DNA of 64,000 nt from Lederbergia citrisecunda (GTDB lineage: Bacteria > Bacillota > Bacilli > Bacillales > Bacillaceae_C): contig NZ_JAGYPJ010000001.1 of NCBI RefSeq assembly GCF_018343695.1, positions 3,408,511 to 3,472,510 on the forward strand. The letters are read 5' to 3'. Below are positions 45,032 to 53,487 of the stretch, in pieces. The position numbers and the translations under genes are program-made. The notes below the pieces were generated by a model that worked only from the letters and a program-made list of their open reading frames with translations, was not told the origin of the DNA and ran no database searches. Every line of letters starts with the position of its first letter. Within the stretch, counting starts at the first letter, position 1.

Positions 45032-46081
45032 TCAAATACCTACTGTATTCATTAATACTACTCGATATCCATCCGGGTCCTCTATCGTAATCCCGCCGCG
45101 ATCCCAATATGGATTTTCTGAAGGCACTTGACGGTAGCCCATTTTGATTAATCTATTCGCAATTTCATTTTTCTTAAAAGTATCCGCCACATAGAAGACT
45201 AGCAAATGATCTTCCGGTGGCCGTGGGATAGAACTTCCATTTTCATGTTGGGTAAATTCCAAATGGTATGTTAAATCTGGCAAACCAAACATTACCCCTC
45301 CATACCCTTCATGCTTGCTGAACTCACCCACTTTTTCAAGTCCTAATCCTTCACCATAAAACTCTATTATTCTTTCGAGTTGATTGGTTGGTCTTGCGAC
45401 TCGAAATTGCACTGCAGGAACTGATGATGACCATTCTTTTCGTACGGTTATTTTATAAGGCAGTGTCGGATGATTCAAATGTGTATCCTTATTACCACTT
45501 ACTACTAGTTTAATAGGATGAATTTCCGCAGGGCGGTTCGTTGGATACCAGTTCCTTCCCGTTTTTACTAATACACCTACCCCATCATCGTTGCCAAAAA
45601 AGGAAAACAAATCATTGTTTGTTTCAAATTGATTGTCCATATAGGGTGATAGAAAATCACGCAGCTCATAAATATTTTGGCTAGGAATCCCAACTTCACC
45701 TACATCATACCAACCATATGGCTCTAAATCACCGTGGCTGAAAGGGCGTTCCAAAATTTCTAAGATATTACCGTCCGGATCATAAAAATAAGCTTGTTTC
45801 CCCTGCCAATACATACTTATTTCTCCATCTTCATTGGATAGGAGTAAATCTTCCTTTTTTAAACGATTGAATATTTCATCAAAAAAAGCAGCTCCTAACC
45901 GGAAACAAACATGGTAGTATGGCTGAAAATCACTTTTATCAAAATAAACTCTTGTAGTCCCTGCCAGAACAGCAAAACTATTTTCACCTTCATAAACAAG
46001 TTCCATTTGTAAAAGCTTTGTATAAAACTCCTTCATTTTTTCCATGTGAAAAGCGTTTAGTTGTACACGATAAATTTTCAT
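45032..46081 (-). CDS. Multi-domain VOC (glyoxalase/dioxygenase fold) protein
   Basis: A 349-residue protein of fused VOC modules. The first (MKIYRVQLNAFHMEKMKEFY to YFYDPDGNILEILERP, residues 1-115) is a full paired module; YDVGEVGIPSQNIYELRDFL (about 122-190) starts a second, partly reduced one; from about residue 215, VQFRVARPTNQLERIIEFYG to IEDPDGYRVVLMN is a third, resembling YycE-type proteins that usually stand alone. Metal-binding His/Glu residues are kept in the last part. GGGGGAA precedes the ATG at 46081. Substrate unknown. Confidence 0.82.
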   Translation of the reverse strand: MKIYRVQLNAFHMEKMKEFYTKLLQMELVYEGENSFAVLAGTTRVYFDKSDFQPYYHVCFRLGAAFFDEIFNRLKKEDLLLSNEDGEISMYWQGKQAYFYDPDGNILEILERPFSHGDLEPYGWYDVGEVGIPSQNIYELRDFLSPYMDNQFETNNDLFSFFGNDDGVGVLVKTGRNWYPTNRPAEIHPIKLVVSGNKDTHLNHPTLPYKITVRKEWSSSVPAVQFRVARPTNQLERIIEFYGEGLGLEKVGEFSKHEGYGGVMFGLPDLTYHLEFTQHENGSSIPRPPEDHLLVFYVADTFKKNEIANRLIKMGYRQVPSENPYWDRGGITIEDPDGYRVVLMNTVGI

Positions 46082-46387
46082 GATATTCCCCCTCAATCTC
46101 TATAATCAGGCACACTATATACGGAATGCCTTATATTACTTATTTTCCTTCTCTTTTTTTGCTTTCTTTGCTAACTAAATATTCCTTGAATAACGATGCT
46201 TTCTTTCCAGTTCTTCTTGAAAATAACATATTGAGCCGTCAACTTTATATTTTTTAGTTATCATAAACACGATTGGATGTTGTTTCATTTCAGCTTTATA
46301 TTATTTTGTTTTCTATAGCATATATTAATCTTTATTAGAAAAATCCGAATCCGCACATTGATTGAAATTATTTCAAACTTTAGTTGT

Positions 46388-46421
46388 AAAAAACGGCCAC
46401 CACTAGCATATAGTGGTGACC
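46388..46421 (-). terminator. Terminator of the transporter/GGT/chromate cluster
   Basis: GGTCACCACTA and TAGTGGTGGCC pair (46395-46405 with 46411-46421, one G-T pair), followed on the minus strand by GTTTTTT, 10 bases after the last gene. The rest of 46082-46430 has no gene. Confidence 0.88.
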
Positions 46422-46430
46422 GGTATAAAC

Positions 46431-46964
46431 CTATAAAAAAACAGCTCCATACACAAGCGCTCCTGCAATAACATAGGCGGGATGCACCTTCCATTTTTCT
46501 AGTAAAAGTAGGCTCACGACTGCGATGATGATGGTTTGCACATATCCGGAACCTTTTAATGAGACGGAACTTGTAAAGAAACTTATCGTCATGACGCCAA
46601 GGAGAACGGCAATCGCTGGTCTCACAAGGAGGGTCATTTTTTTTACTTGTGGTGAATCTTTATATTTTAATAATAGGCCAAGTAAGGCAATCATTAAGAT
46701 GAGTGAAGGCGCAACGGTTGCGAACAAGGCAACGGCTGCACCGGGGATGCCTGCTTGCTGATAACCGATATAGCCAGCCATTTTTGTTGCAATTGGACCT
46801 GGAAGAGCATTTCCAAGGGCAAGCATTTCACTAAATTCATGAACGGTTAGCCAATGATACCGGCCGACTACTTCGTTTTCGATCAATGGTATTGAAGATG
46901 GACCTCCGCCGTAGCCAAGTATTCCTGGTATGAAAAAGGCTAAGAAAATCTGCCAGTAGATCAT
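46431..46964 (-). CDS. Chromate transporter, second half (short CHR protein)
   Basis: A 177-residue membrane protein of the CHR family. GILGYGGGPSSIPLIENEVV and ALGNALPGPIATKMAGYIGY are the family motifs, followed by four or five hydrophobic segments. Short CHR proteins work in pairs, equivalent to the two halves of ChrA, and export chromate or a related anion. It overlaps the preceding CHR gene by 4 bases (ATGA). Bacillus subtilis has the same pair as YwrA/YwrB next to YwrD. Confidence 0.92.
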   Translation of the reverse strand: MIYWQIFLAFFIPGILGYGGGPSSIPLIENEVVGRYHWLTVHEFSEMLALGNALPGPIATKMAGYIGYQQAGIPGAAVALFATVAPSLILMIALLGLLLKYKDSPQVKKMTLLVRPAIAVLLGVMTISFFTSSVSLKGSGYVQTIIIAVVSLLLLEKWKVHPAYVIAGALVYGAVFL

Positions 46965-47530
46965 GCTTGGACTCCCTTCTCTTGCTTTTCCTTCCGTTTC
47001 TTACCACCCGAAATAAGTGCTGTAGCAAGCAAGGCAGCAATTAATATCGCCGGATGGATGCCGAGCAGTTCAATAATGATGACACTAACTACAAGGATAA
47101 GCACGGTACCTATTAACCCAAGGGATTTTTTTGATTTTACGATAAAGTCCCAAGTTAAAACGGCCATCATGACACCGGCCACAGGTAAAACAGCTCTCGA
47201 CATACCCGAAACCCATGGTTTGTCTTTATGTGCGCTCAATAATGAAAGAAATAATATCATGAGGACAACCGTCGGGACGGAGGTGGCAAATAATGCATTT
47301 AACATTCCGGTGAATCCGCCGACACGCCAGCCTATATATCCTGCCATTTTTGTATTAATTGGACCAGGAAGAGCGTTGGCAAGTGCAAGTACGTCGGAAA
47401 ATTCTTCATCACTCATCCATTTATAAGTGATTACTACTTCTCGATGAACAAGAGGGATGGCGGACGGACCGCCGCCAAACCCTAACATACCTGATCGGAA
47501 AAAAGCGATAAATATATCTACTTGTTTCAT
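46961..47530 (-). CDS. Chromate transporter, first half (short CHR protein)
   Basis: A 189-residue CHR-family membrane protein: GMLGFGGGPSAIPLVHREVV and ALANALPGPINTKMAGYIGW, then four or five hydrophobic segments and a basic tail (GGKKRKEKQEKG). It pairs with the overlapping downstream gene. It starts 31 bases after the gamma-glutamyltransferase, with AAGG before the ATG, so it is very likely in the same transcript. Confidence 0.92.
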   Translation of the reverse strand: MKQVDIFIAFFRSGMLGFGGGPSAIPLVHREVVITYKWMSDEEFSDVLALANALPGPINTKMAGYIGWRVGGFTGMLNALFATSVPTVVLMILFLSLLSAHKDKPWVSGMSRAVLPVAGVMMAVLTWDFIVKSKKSLGLIGTVLILVVSVIIIELLGIHPAILIAALLATALISGGKKRKEKQEKGVQA

Positions 47531-47561
47531 TTAATCAACTACCTTCATTGCAAAAATGTCA

Positions 47562-49172
47562 TTACCAAACGGCAATAGATCCGTCTGTACGCGACTCGGT
47601 TCCGCCCATAAGGACACCCGTTTCAGGGTTTCGCCAAATGATTTGCCCACGACCGAAACCACCTGTATCAACAGCAATTTGTATGTCATGACCTTTTCTT
47701 ACGAGTGCTTGGGCGATATGGTTTGGAAACCCTGGTTCAAGAACGACTTTTTTCCCTTCCATCCACTGCCAACGTGGCGCATCCAGTGCTGCTTGCGGAT
47801 TTAAATGGAAATCTATTGTATTGGTAACCACTTGGAAATGACCTTGTGGCTGCATATATCCGCCCATAACTCCGAATGGGCCTACCGCTTCGCCATCTTT
47901 CGTTAAGAAACCTGGAATAATCGTATGATATGTTTTCTTTCCTGGTTTTAAATAGTTCGGATGGTTCTCATCTAGTGAAAAATCATGGCCGCGGTTTTGC
48001 AGTGCAATCCCGGTTTCCGGAACAACGATACCTGAACCGAAGCCCATATAGTTACTCTGAATAAAGGAAACCATATTTCCGTCGCCATCCGCAGCAGCTA
48101 AATAAACCGTACCACCTTTAGGCAATTCAAATGGTGTCGGCTCACATGCAACATCGCTAATTTGCTTGCGGCGTTCTTCCGCATATTGTTCAGATAACAA
48201 TACTTCAGCACTTAAAGGCATATCCGCTGGCTCTGTGACGAATGCTTTTCCATCGGTGAAAGCAAGCTTCATTGCTTCGATTTGTTTATGGTATGTATCT
48301 GCATTCTCTTTTTCAGTAAACTGGAAGCCTTCAGCAATTTTCAATGCCATTAAAGCAACGATTCCTTGACCGTTCGGAGGAATTTCCCATACGTCATACC
48401 CGCGGTAATTTGTTGAAATTGGCTCAACCCACTCAGGTTTGTATGTAGCTAAATCTTCTTTGGATAAAAAACCACCATGCTTTTGCACATAATCCGCTAT
48501 TTTTTCCGCGAGCTCACCTTTGTAAAAACTTTCCGCATTTGTTTCAGCGATCGCGCGTAACGTTGCTGCATGGCCCGGTGATTTCCACATTTCCCCGATT
48601 TCAGGCGCACGTCCTTCCGGTGCAAAAGTGTCAAACCACGGCTTGTACTCATCACCAGTAAAGATTTCTTTAAATTTATTGTAAGCAATTTTCCAAAACT
48701 TCCCTAGAATTGGAGAAATCGGATAGCCTTCTTCTGCATAGCGAATCGCTGGCTCAAGAACTTCACTTAATGGTAATTTACCGTATTTTTTAGATAGTTC
48801 AGCCCATGCACCAGGTACTCCCGGAACTGTAATTGGAACGACACCGTGAACAGGCATTTTTTCATGTCCTTGCTCTTTCAACGCTTCTGCTGAAATGGCT
48901 TGTGGAGCAGGACCGCTCGCATTCAACCCGTGTAATTTGCCGTTTGTCCAAACGAGTGCAAACGCATCGCCGCCGATTCCGTTCGATGTCGGCTCAACAA
49001 CTGTAAGGGCTGCTGCAGTTGCGATTGCTGCGTCAATCGCATTTCCGCCCTTTTTCAAAATTTCCATACCTGCTTCTGCAGCAAGAGGTTGGGAAGTCGC
49101 AACCATTCCTTTTCTAGCAAACACCGAATTTCGCTGCGCCAAATACGGCTGATATAAATGATCAAGCTTCAT
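47562..49172 (-). CDS. Gamma-glutamyltransferase-like protein (YwrD type)
   Basis: An N-terminal nucleophile hydrolase of 536 residues. GMVATSQPLAAEAGMEILKK and GGNAIDAAIATAAALTVVEP are family hallmarks; the expected autocleavage threonine is in PKGGTVYLAAADGDGNMVSF near residue 354, and GFGSGIVVPETGIALQNRG follows. No signal peptide is visible, so it would act in the cytoplasm, unlike secreted GGT. The start at 49172 follows AAGGAG. It lies directly after a peptide importer, suggesting cleavage of imported gamma-glutamyl peptides. Confidence 0.92.
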   Translation of the reverse strand: MKLDHLYQPYLAQRNSVFARKGMVATSQPLAAEAGMEILKKGGNAIDAAIATAAALTVVEPTSNGIGGDAFALVWTNGKLHGLNASGPAPQAISAEALKEQGHEKMPVHGVVPITVPGVPGAWAELSKKYGKLPLSEVLEPAIRYAEEGYPISPILGKFWKIAYNKFKEIFTGDEYKPWFDTFAPEGRAPEIGEMWKSPGHAATLRAIAETNAESFYKGELAEKIADYVQKHGGFLSKEDLATYKPEWVEPISTNYRGYDVWEIPPNGQGIVALMALKIAEGFQFTEKENADTYHKQIEAMKLAFTDGKAFVTEPADMPLSAEVLLSEQYAEERRKQISDVACEPTPFELPKGGTVYLAAADGDGNMVSFIQSNYMGFGSGIVVPETGIALQNRGHDFSLDENHPNYLKPGKKTYHTIIPGFLTKDGEAVGPFGVMGGYMQPQGHFQVVTNTIDFHLNPQAALDAPRWQWMEGKKVVLEPGFPNHIAQALVRKGHDIQIAVDTGGFGRGQIIWRNPETGVLMGGTESRTDGSIAVW

Positions 49173-49231
49173 CAACTTGCACTCCTTAAAAGTATTTTTC
49201 TACTCTATTATATTTATAGAATTATAGGTAA

Positions 49232-50242
49232 TCATACTCCCGCATAATGGCAGGCGACAAAATGTCCTTTCTCTGCTTCCCTAAACTCCGGCATTTCCAT
49301 TTTACATTTATCCGTCGCTAAAGGGCAACGTGTATGGAAACAACAACCTGTAGGAATATCGAGTGGGCTAGGAACGTCCCCTTTTAAGATCACCCGCTGC
49401 TTTTTTCCTTCGGTCGTTACTTCTGGAATCGCGGAAAATAACGCTTTTGTATATGGATGAAGTGGATTTTCATACATCATATGCTTATTTGAAAGTTCCA
49501 TCATTTTGCCTAAGTACATGACTCCAACTCGGTCACTTATATGTTTTACAACAGATAAATCATGCGAGATGAAAATATACGTTAAATGATAGTCGTTCTT
49601 TAATTTTTGCAATAAGTTTAATACTTGGGCTTGAACGGAAACATCCAATGCAGAAACTGCTTCATCACACACAATTAGTTTCGGCTGAACGGCGAGCGCC
49701 CTAGCAATGCTAATCCTTTGTCTTTGTCCGCCACTGAATTCATGGGGATAGCGCCAGTAATGCTCGGGATTTAAACCAACATCTTGTAAAAGCTGTTGAA
49801 TATACTTTAGCTCCTCTTTTTTCGGAACAATTTTATGCACTCTAACAATTTCACTTAACATGGAACCAACGGTCATTCTTTGGTTCAATGAGCCAAATGG
49901 GTCCTGGAAGATAATTTGAATATCTTTTCGTAGCTCCCTAATTTGTTTGGCATTAAATTTACTAATATCTTTTCCTTGAAACAATACTTGTCCTTCTGTC
50001 GGCTTTTGGAGCTGAAGGATCGCTCTTCCCATCGTTGATTTTCCACAGCCGGATTCACCAACGATTCCTAGCGTCTCACCTTCATTGACGTAAAAAGATA
50101 AATCATCAACAGCTTTGACATATTTTTTATTTTTGTTTAAAAAACCAGTTCCACCCGTGGAAAAGTATTTTTTTAACCCTTTAACTTCCAGTAGGGGCTG
50201 CTGCTGCTGCTGCTGCTGCTGTTGTTTCTCTTTGGCTAACAT
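49232..50242 (-). CDS. Peptide ABC transporter ATP-binding protein (OppF/DppF type)
   Basis: A 336-residue ATPase: Walker A GESGCGKST, signature FSGGQRQR, Walker B LIVCDEAVSALD, and the C-terminal oligopeptide-transporter extension with cysteines (GCCFHTRCPLATDKC). It starts MLAKEK and then runs nine glutamines encoded by CAA and eight CAG, overlapping the end of the OppD-type gene by 62 bases. The ATG at 50242 follows GGAGGTG; a GTG at 50254 sits within that site and is rejected. Confidence 0.94.
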   Translation of the reverse strand: MLAKEKQQQQQQQQQPLLEVKGLKKYFSTGGTGFLNKNKKYVKAVDDLSFYVNEGETLGIVGESGCGKSTMGRAILQLQKPTEGQVLFQGKDISKFNAKQIRELRKDIQIIFQDPFGSLNQRMTVGSMLSEIVRVHKIVPKKEELKYIQQLLQDVGLNPEHYWRYPHEFSGGQRQRISIARALAVQPKLIVCDEAVSALDVSVQAQVLNLLQKLKNDYHLTYIFISHDLSVVKHISDRVGVMYLGKMMELSNKHMMYENPLHPYTKALFSAIPEVTTEGKKQRVILKGDVPSPLDIPTGCCFHTRCPLATDKCKMEMPEFREAEKGHFVACHYAGV

Positions 50243-51245
50243 TACCTGCTTCACCTCCGTGATTCGTCATCTTTTCCCACTCATCTGTATACATCCAACA
50301 ACTTACTTTATGCCCTTCCTCACCGACTAACTCCGGTAATTTTTCAAAACATGCTGGAGCAGCAAATTTACATCTCGTGGAAAAACGGCATCCTTTCGGC
50401 ATATTTTCAGGGCTTGGAACAGATCCTTTAATAATTGGCAGTTCATCTTGTTCTTCATTTAATTTAGGAATCGATTCAATCAATCCTTGTGTATACGGAT
50501 GTTTCGGTTTTTTAAACAATGTTTTTACGTCACTGTATTCAACGACCTTGCCTGCATACATAACCAATACTCGGTCGGCAATCTCTGACACGACGCCTAA
50601 ATCATGAGTAATCATCATGATGGACATATCGAGTTCTGTTTTTAAGCGGTCCATTAGTTCAAGGATTTGCGCTTGAATCGTTACGTCTAAAGCGGTTGTC
50701 GGCTCATCGGCAATTAAAAGCTTCGGGTTACACGTAAGCGCCATTGCGATCATGACGCGCTGACGCATCCCACCACTCATTTCATGCGGATAGTTATCAA
50801 TCCTTTTTTCTGGTGCGGGAATTCCTACGAGACGAAGCATATCGATCGCTTTCTCACGCGCTTCTTTTTTCCCGACCTTTTGATGGATTCTTACGACTTC
50901 TTCTATTTGCTTTCCAACGGTTTGAACGGGATTTAATGATGTCATCGGTTCTTGGAAAATCATCGAGATTTCTTTCCCGCGAATTTTACTCATTTCCTTT
51001 TGGTTCTTTGTCGACAAGTCTTCTCCGTTAAATAAAATTTGACCTTCACTAATTTGTCCCGTCTTTGGCAAAAGTCCCATAATCGATAAAGATGTTAAAC
51101 TTTTACCGCAGCCAGATTCACCAACAATACAGAGGGTTTCTCCCTTTTTCACTGTAAAATCAACACCGTTTAGTATCGTTGTAAATCCTTTTTTACTTTT
51201 AAACCCGACATGTAAATTTTTCACTTCAAGTTGGGTAGTAGTCAT
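50181..51245 (-). CDS. Peptide ABC transporter ATP-binding protein (OppD/DppD type)
   Basis: A 354-residue ATPase: Walker A GESGCGKSL, signature MSGGMRQR, Walker B LLIADEPTTALD, H-loop ITHDLGVV, and a C-terminal extension with the cysteine cluster CRFSTRCKFAAPAC. The last residues are TTAAAAAAAAAPTGS, read from the CAG repeat. The start at 51245 (MTTTQLEV) has AGGAGTG upstream; the frame opens earlier at 51275. It follows the permease gene by 30 bases. Confidence 0.94.
   Translation of the reverse strand: MTTTQLEVKNLHVGFKSKKGFTTILNGVDFTVKKGETLCIVGESGCGKSLTSLSIMGLLPKTGQISEGQILFNGEDLSTKNQKEMSKIRGKEISMIFQEPMTSLNPVQTVGKQIEEVVRIHQKVGKKEAREKAIDMLRLVGIPAPEKRIDNYPHEMSGGMRQRVMIAMALTCNPKLLIADEPTTALDVTIQAQILELMDRLKTELDMSIMMITHDLGVVSEIADRVLVMYAGKVVEYSDVKTLFKKPKHPYTQGLIESIPKLNEEQDELPIIKGSVPSPENMPKGCRFSTRCKFAAPACFEKLPELVGEEGHKVSCWMYTDEWEKMTNHGGEAGNVSQRETTAAAAAAAAPTGS
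50198..50221. repeat. CAG trinucleotide repeat in overlapping genes
   Basis: Eight uninterrupted CTG units on the plus strand (CAG on the coding strand), followed by one TTG/CAA. The same bases encode glutamines at the start of the OppF-type protein and alanines at the end of the OppD-type protein. Confidence 0.97.
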
Positions 51246-51275
51246 ATGAGCACTCCTATCTAACACTTCGTACAA

Positions 51276-52181
51276 TTATTTTAATTTCGGATCTAACATA
51301 TCTCGAATGCCGTCACCAAATAAATTGATCGACATAACTGTAAGGAATATAAAGACACCTGGGAAAAGCGCCATCCATGGAGCAAGCTCTAAATAACCTT
51401 GGCCAGCAGCGAGCATCGACCCCCAGCTTGGTGTTGGCGGCTGCGTACCGAGACCGAGATAACTTAAAGAGGCTTCAGAAATAATGGCTCCGGCAATTGC
51501 TAATGTTGCTTGAACCATGATGGGTGCCATCGTGTTCGGTAAAATATGATGTAATAATATTCTCCAATCTCTTAATCCCGTTGCCCGGCCCGCTTCTACA
51601 TATTCACGTTCACGATGGGCAAGAACTTCCGCTCGAATCAAGCGGATAAAGTTCGGTGTCAATACGATCCCGATTGCAATCATTGCATTCTTAAGTCCTG
51701 CTCCTAAAACAGCGGCAAGTGATAGTGCCAAAACAAGTGGCGGGAAGGCTAGCATCGCATCTGTAATCCGCATAATCACATATTCGTCCCAAAAACCGCG
51801 ATAATACCCGGATATCAATCCGATTGGAATTCCAACTGCAAGGGCGATACCAACTGAAATTAACCCAGCTTGCAGAGAAACTTTTGCACCGTATATAACT
51901 CTACTAAAAATATCTCTTCCAAGTTCATCTGTTCCAAACCAATGATCCGCACTTGGAGGACTCATAATCAATTCATAGTTTTGTTCGGTTGGTTCATATG
52001 GAGCAATATATTGAGAAAATAGCGCCATAAAAATAAGTAAAAAAGTAAAAATACCACCGACAACCGCTAATTTATTTTGAAACAACCGGCCCATCATGGT
52101 CTTAAACATTTTTACCCGGGGGTTTTCAACTTTTCCTTGGATTTGTATTTCTTGATTTTTCACAGTAAGATTTTGCGCCAT
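51276..52181 (-). CDS. Peptide ABC transporter permease (OppC/DppC type)
   Basis: A 301-residue permease with six membrane segments. After a cytoplasmic N terminus come FTFLLIFMALFSQYI, the OppC N-terminal domain with HWFGTDELGRDIFSRVIYGA, and the EAA loop EYVEAGRATGLRDWRILLHH that contacts the ATPases. Its start overlaps the preceding permease stop. Confidence 0.95.
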   Translation of the reverse strand: MAQNLTVKNQEIQIQGKVENPRVKMFKTMMGRLFQNKLAVVGGIFTFLLIFMALFSQYIAPYEPTEQNYELIMSPPSADHWFGTDELGRDIFSRVIYGAKVSLQAGLISVGIALAVGIPIGLISGYYRGFWDEYVIMRITDAMLAFPPLVLALSLAAVLGAGLKNAMIAIGIVLTPNFIRLIRAEVLAHREREYVEAGRATGLRDWRILLHHILPNTMAPIMVQATLAIAGAIISEASLSYLGLGTQPPTPSWGSMLAAGQGYLELAPWMALFPGVFIFLTVMSINLFGDGIRDMLDPKLK

Positions 52182-53137
52182 TATTTTGTCCCCCCAGTCA
52201 GCTTAATTCTTGGATCTAGGATGGAATATGCAATATCTACTAAAAAGTTAATAATGATAACTGCAAAAGCCATAAACATAACCGCCCCTTGAACTACTGG
52301 GAAATCCCGAGAAAGAATCGATTTTACAATTAATTGCCCGATTCCTGGTACAGCGAAAATCGTCTCTGTAATGACAGCTCCACCTAAAAATGTTGCCATT
52401 TGCAAACCACTAACCGTGATTACTGGTATTAAGGCATTTTTTAAAGCATGTTTGAAGATGACAGCACCTTCTAACAATCCTTTTGCATAACCTGTACGAA
52501 TATAGTCGGCATGTAAAACTTCCAATAAACTCGAACGTAGCATCCGCGTTAATTCAGCAGAGAGGCGAATACCAATGGTGATGGCTGGTAAGATCATGAG
52601 CGTCAGACTTCTTACAAAATCTTCTTTCATCGAAACATAACCTGAAGGCGGCAGCCATCCTAATGTCACTGCAAAAATATAAATTAATAGAATTCCGAGC
52701 CAGAATGGTGGCAACGAAACCCCTGAAAGCGCAAAGAAAGTACCTGAGTAATCCCAAAGCGTTCCTTTTCTCGTTGCACTAATAATACCTGCTGGTAAAG
52801 CAATCAAGAGGGCAATGATAAATGACATGATTGTGAGTTGAAGGGTAACGGGAATTTTTGCGATTAAAATATCCGCCACAGCCGTATTATCTTTGACAGA
52901 ATTTCCGAAATCACCTTGGATTAGATTTGAAATCCAATGAAAATATTGAACTACTAAAGGATCATTTAATCCCATTTCCACTCGTAAAGCTTCCAATGCT
53001 TCAGGTGTAGCTTCCTGGCCGAGAATAAGCCTTGCCGGATCACCTGGCAATACATTTACTAAAGAAAATATCATAATACTTACTAAAAATAAGATGACGA
53101 ACATGAGACCAATTCTTCGAATCAAAAACGAAAACAC
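52181..53137 (-). CDS. Peptide ABC transporter permease (OppB/DppB type)
   Basis: A 318-residue permease: first membrane segment LMFVILFLVSIMIFSLVNVL, then PGDPARLILGQEATPEALEA and the EAA loop ADYIRTGYAKGLLEGAVIFK. The start is a GTG at 53137 with GGAGGTG six bases upstream; the frame opens earlier at 53188, but that part lies in a hairpin. It is separated from the binding-protein gene by about 350 bases of repeats. Confidence 0.93.
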   Translation of the reverse strand: MFSFLIRRIGLMFVILFLVSIMIFSLVNVLPGDPARLILGQEATPEALEALRVEMGLNDPLVVQYFHWISNLIQGDFGNSVKDNTAVADILIAKIPVTLQLTIMSFIIALLIALPAGIISATRKGTLWDYSGTFFALSGVSLPPFWLGILLIYIFAVTLGWLPPSGYVSMKEDFVRSLTLMILPAITIGIRLSAELTRMLRSSLLEVLHADYIRTGYAKGLLEGAVIFKHALKNALIPVITVSGLQMATFLGGAVITETIFAVPGIGQLIVKSILSRDFPVVQGAVMFMAFAVIIINFLVDIAYSILDPRIKLTGGTK

Positions 53138-53160
53138 CTCTACACCTCCATTTTCAAATG

Positions 53161-53195
53161 GGATAAAGTGTTGCACAAAGCGCAACACTTTATCC
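53161..53195 (-). other. Hairpin before the OppB-type gene
   Basis: Perfect 14-bp stem (53161-53174 with 53182-53195). On the plus strand it is followed by GTTTTTTC, but on the sense (minus) strand there is no T run, so within the operon it is more likely an RNA-processing or stability element than a terminator. Confidence 0.6.
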
Positions 53196-53213
53196 GTTTT
53201 TTCTTATTCAAAG

Positions 53214-53308
53214 GCTCTTTTCTCAAATATTGTTCCTATTTCATATAAATTTTTATAATAAGAGATTGTTTGAACCTCAAAAATGAATCATTCTGCTGAG
53301 AAAAGAGC
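53214..53308. repeat. Stem-loop repeat, copy 1
   Basis: Ends GCTCTTTTCTCA and TGAGAAAAGAGC are a perfect 12-bp inverted repeat, 95 bases in all, with AAATATTGTT and ATTTCATATAAATTTTTATA inside. Copies 2 and 3 share the inner sequence. Confidence 0.85.
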
Positions 53309-53408
53309 TACCAATTTCATAAGAGCAGCTATACTTCATTGTTAGGTGTAAAAGCCGGCTTTTGGGCTTTTACATAACAACAAACTTAACGAAGACAGCT
53401 TATTCAAA

Positions 53409-53487
53409 GCTCTTTTCTCAAACATTGTTGCTATTTCATATAAATTTTAATAATAAGAGATTGATTTGAACCTGCTGAGAAAACAGC
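53409..53487. repeat. Stem-loop repeat, copy 2 (shortened)
   Basis: Starts with GCTCTTTTCTCAAACATTGTT and ends TGCTGAGAAAACAGC, directly at the stop codon of the binding-protein gene. About 16 bases of the inner right part are missing compared with copy 1. Confidence 0.8.

Noticed and set aside
53161-53195. Plus-strand terminator
   Set aside because: There is no plus-strand gene here; the hairpin lies in the leader of the minus-strand permease and is kept as an operon-internal stem.
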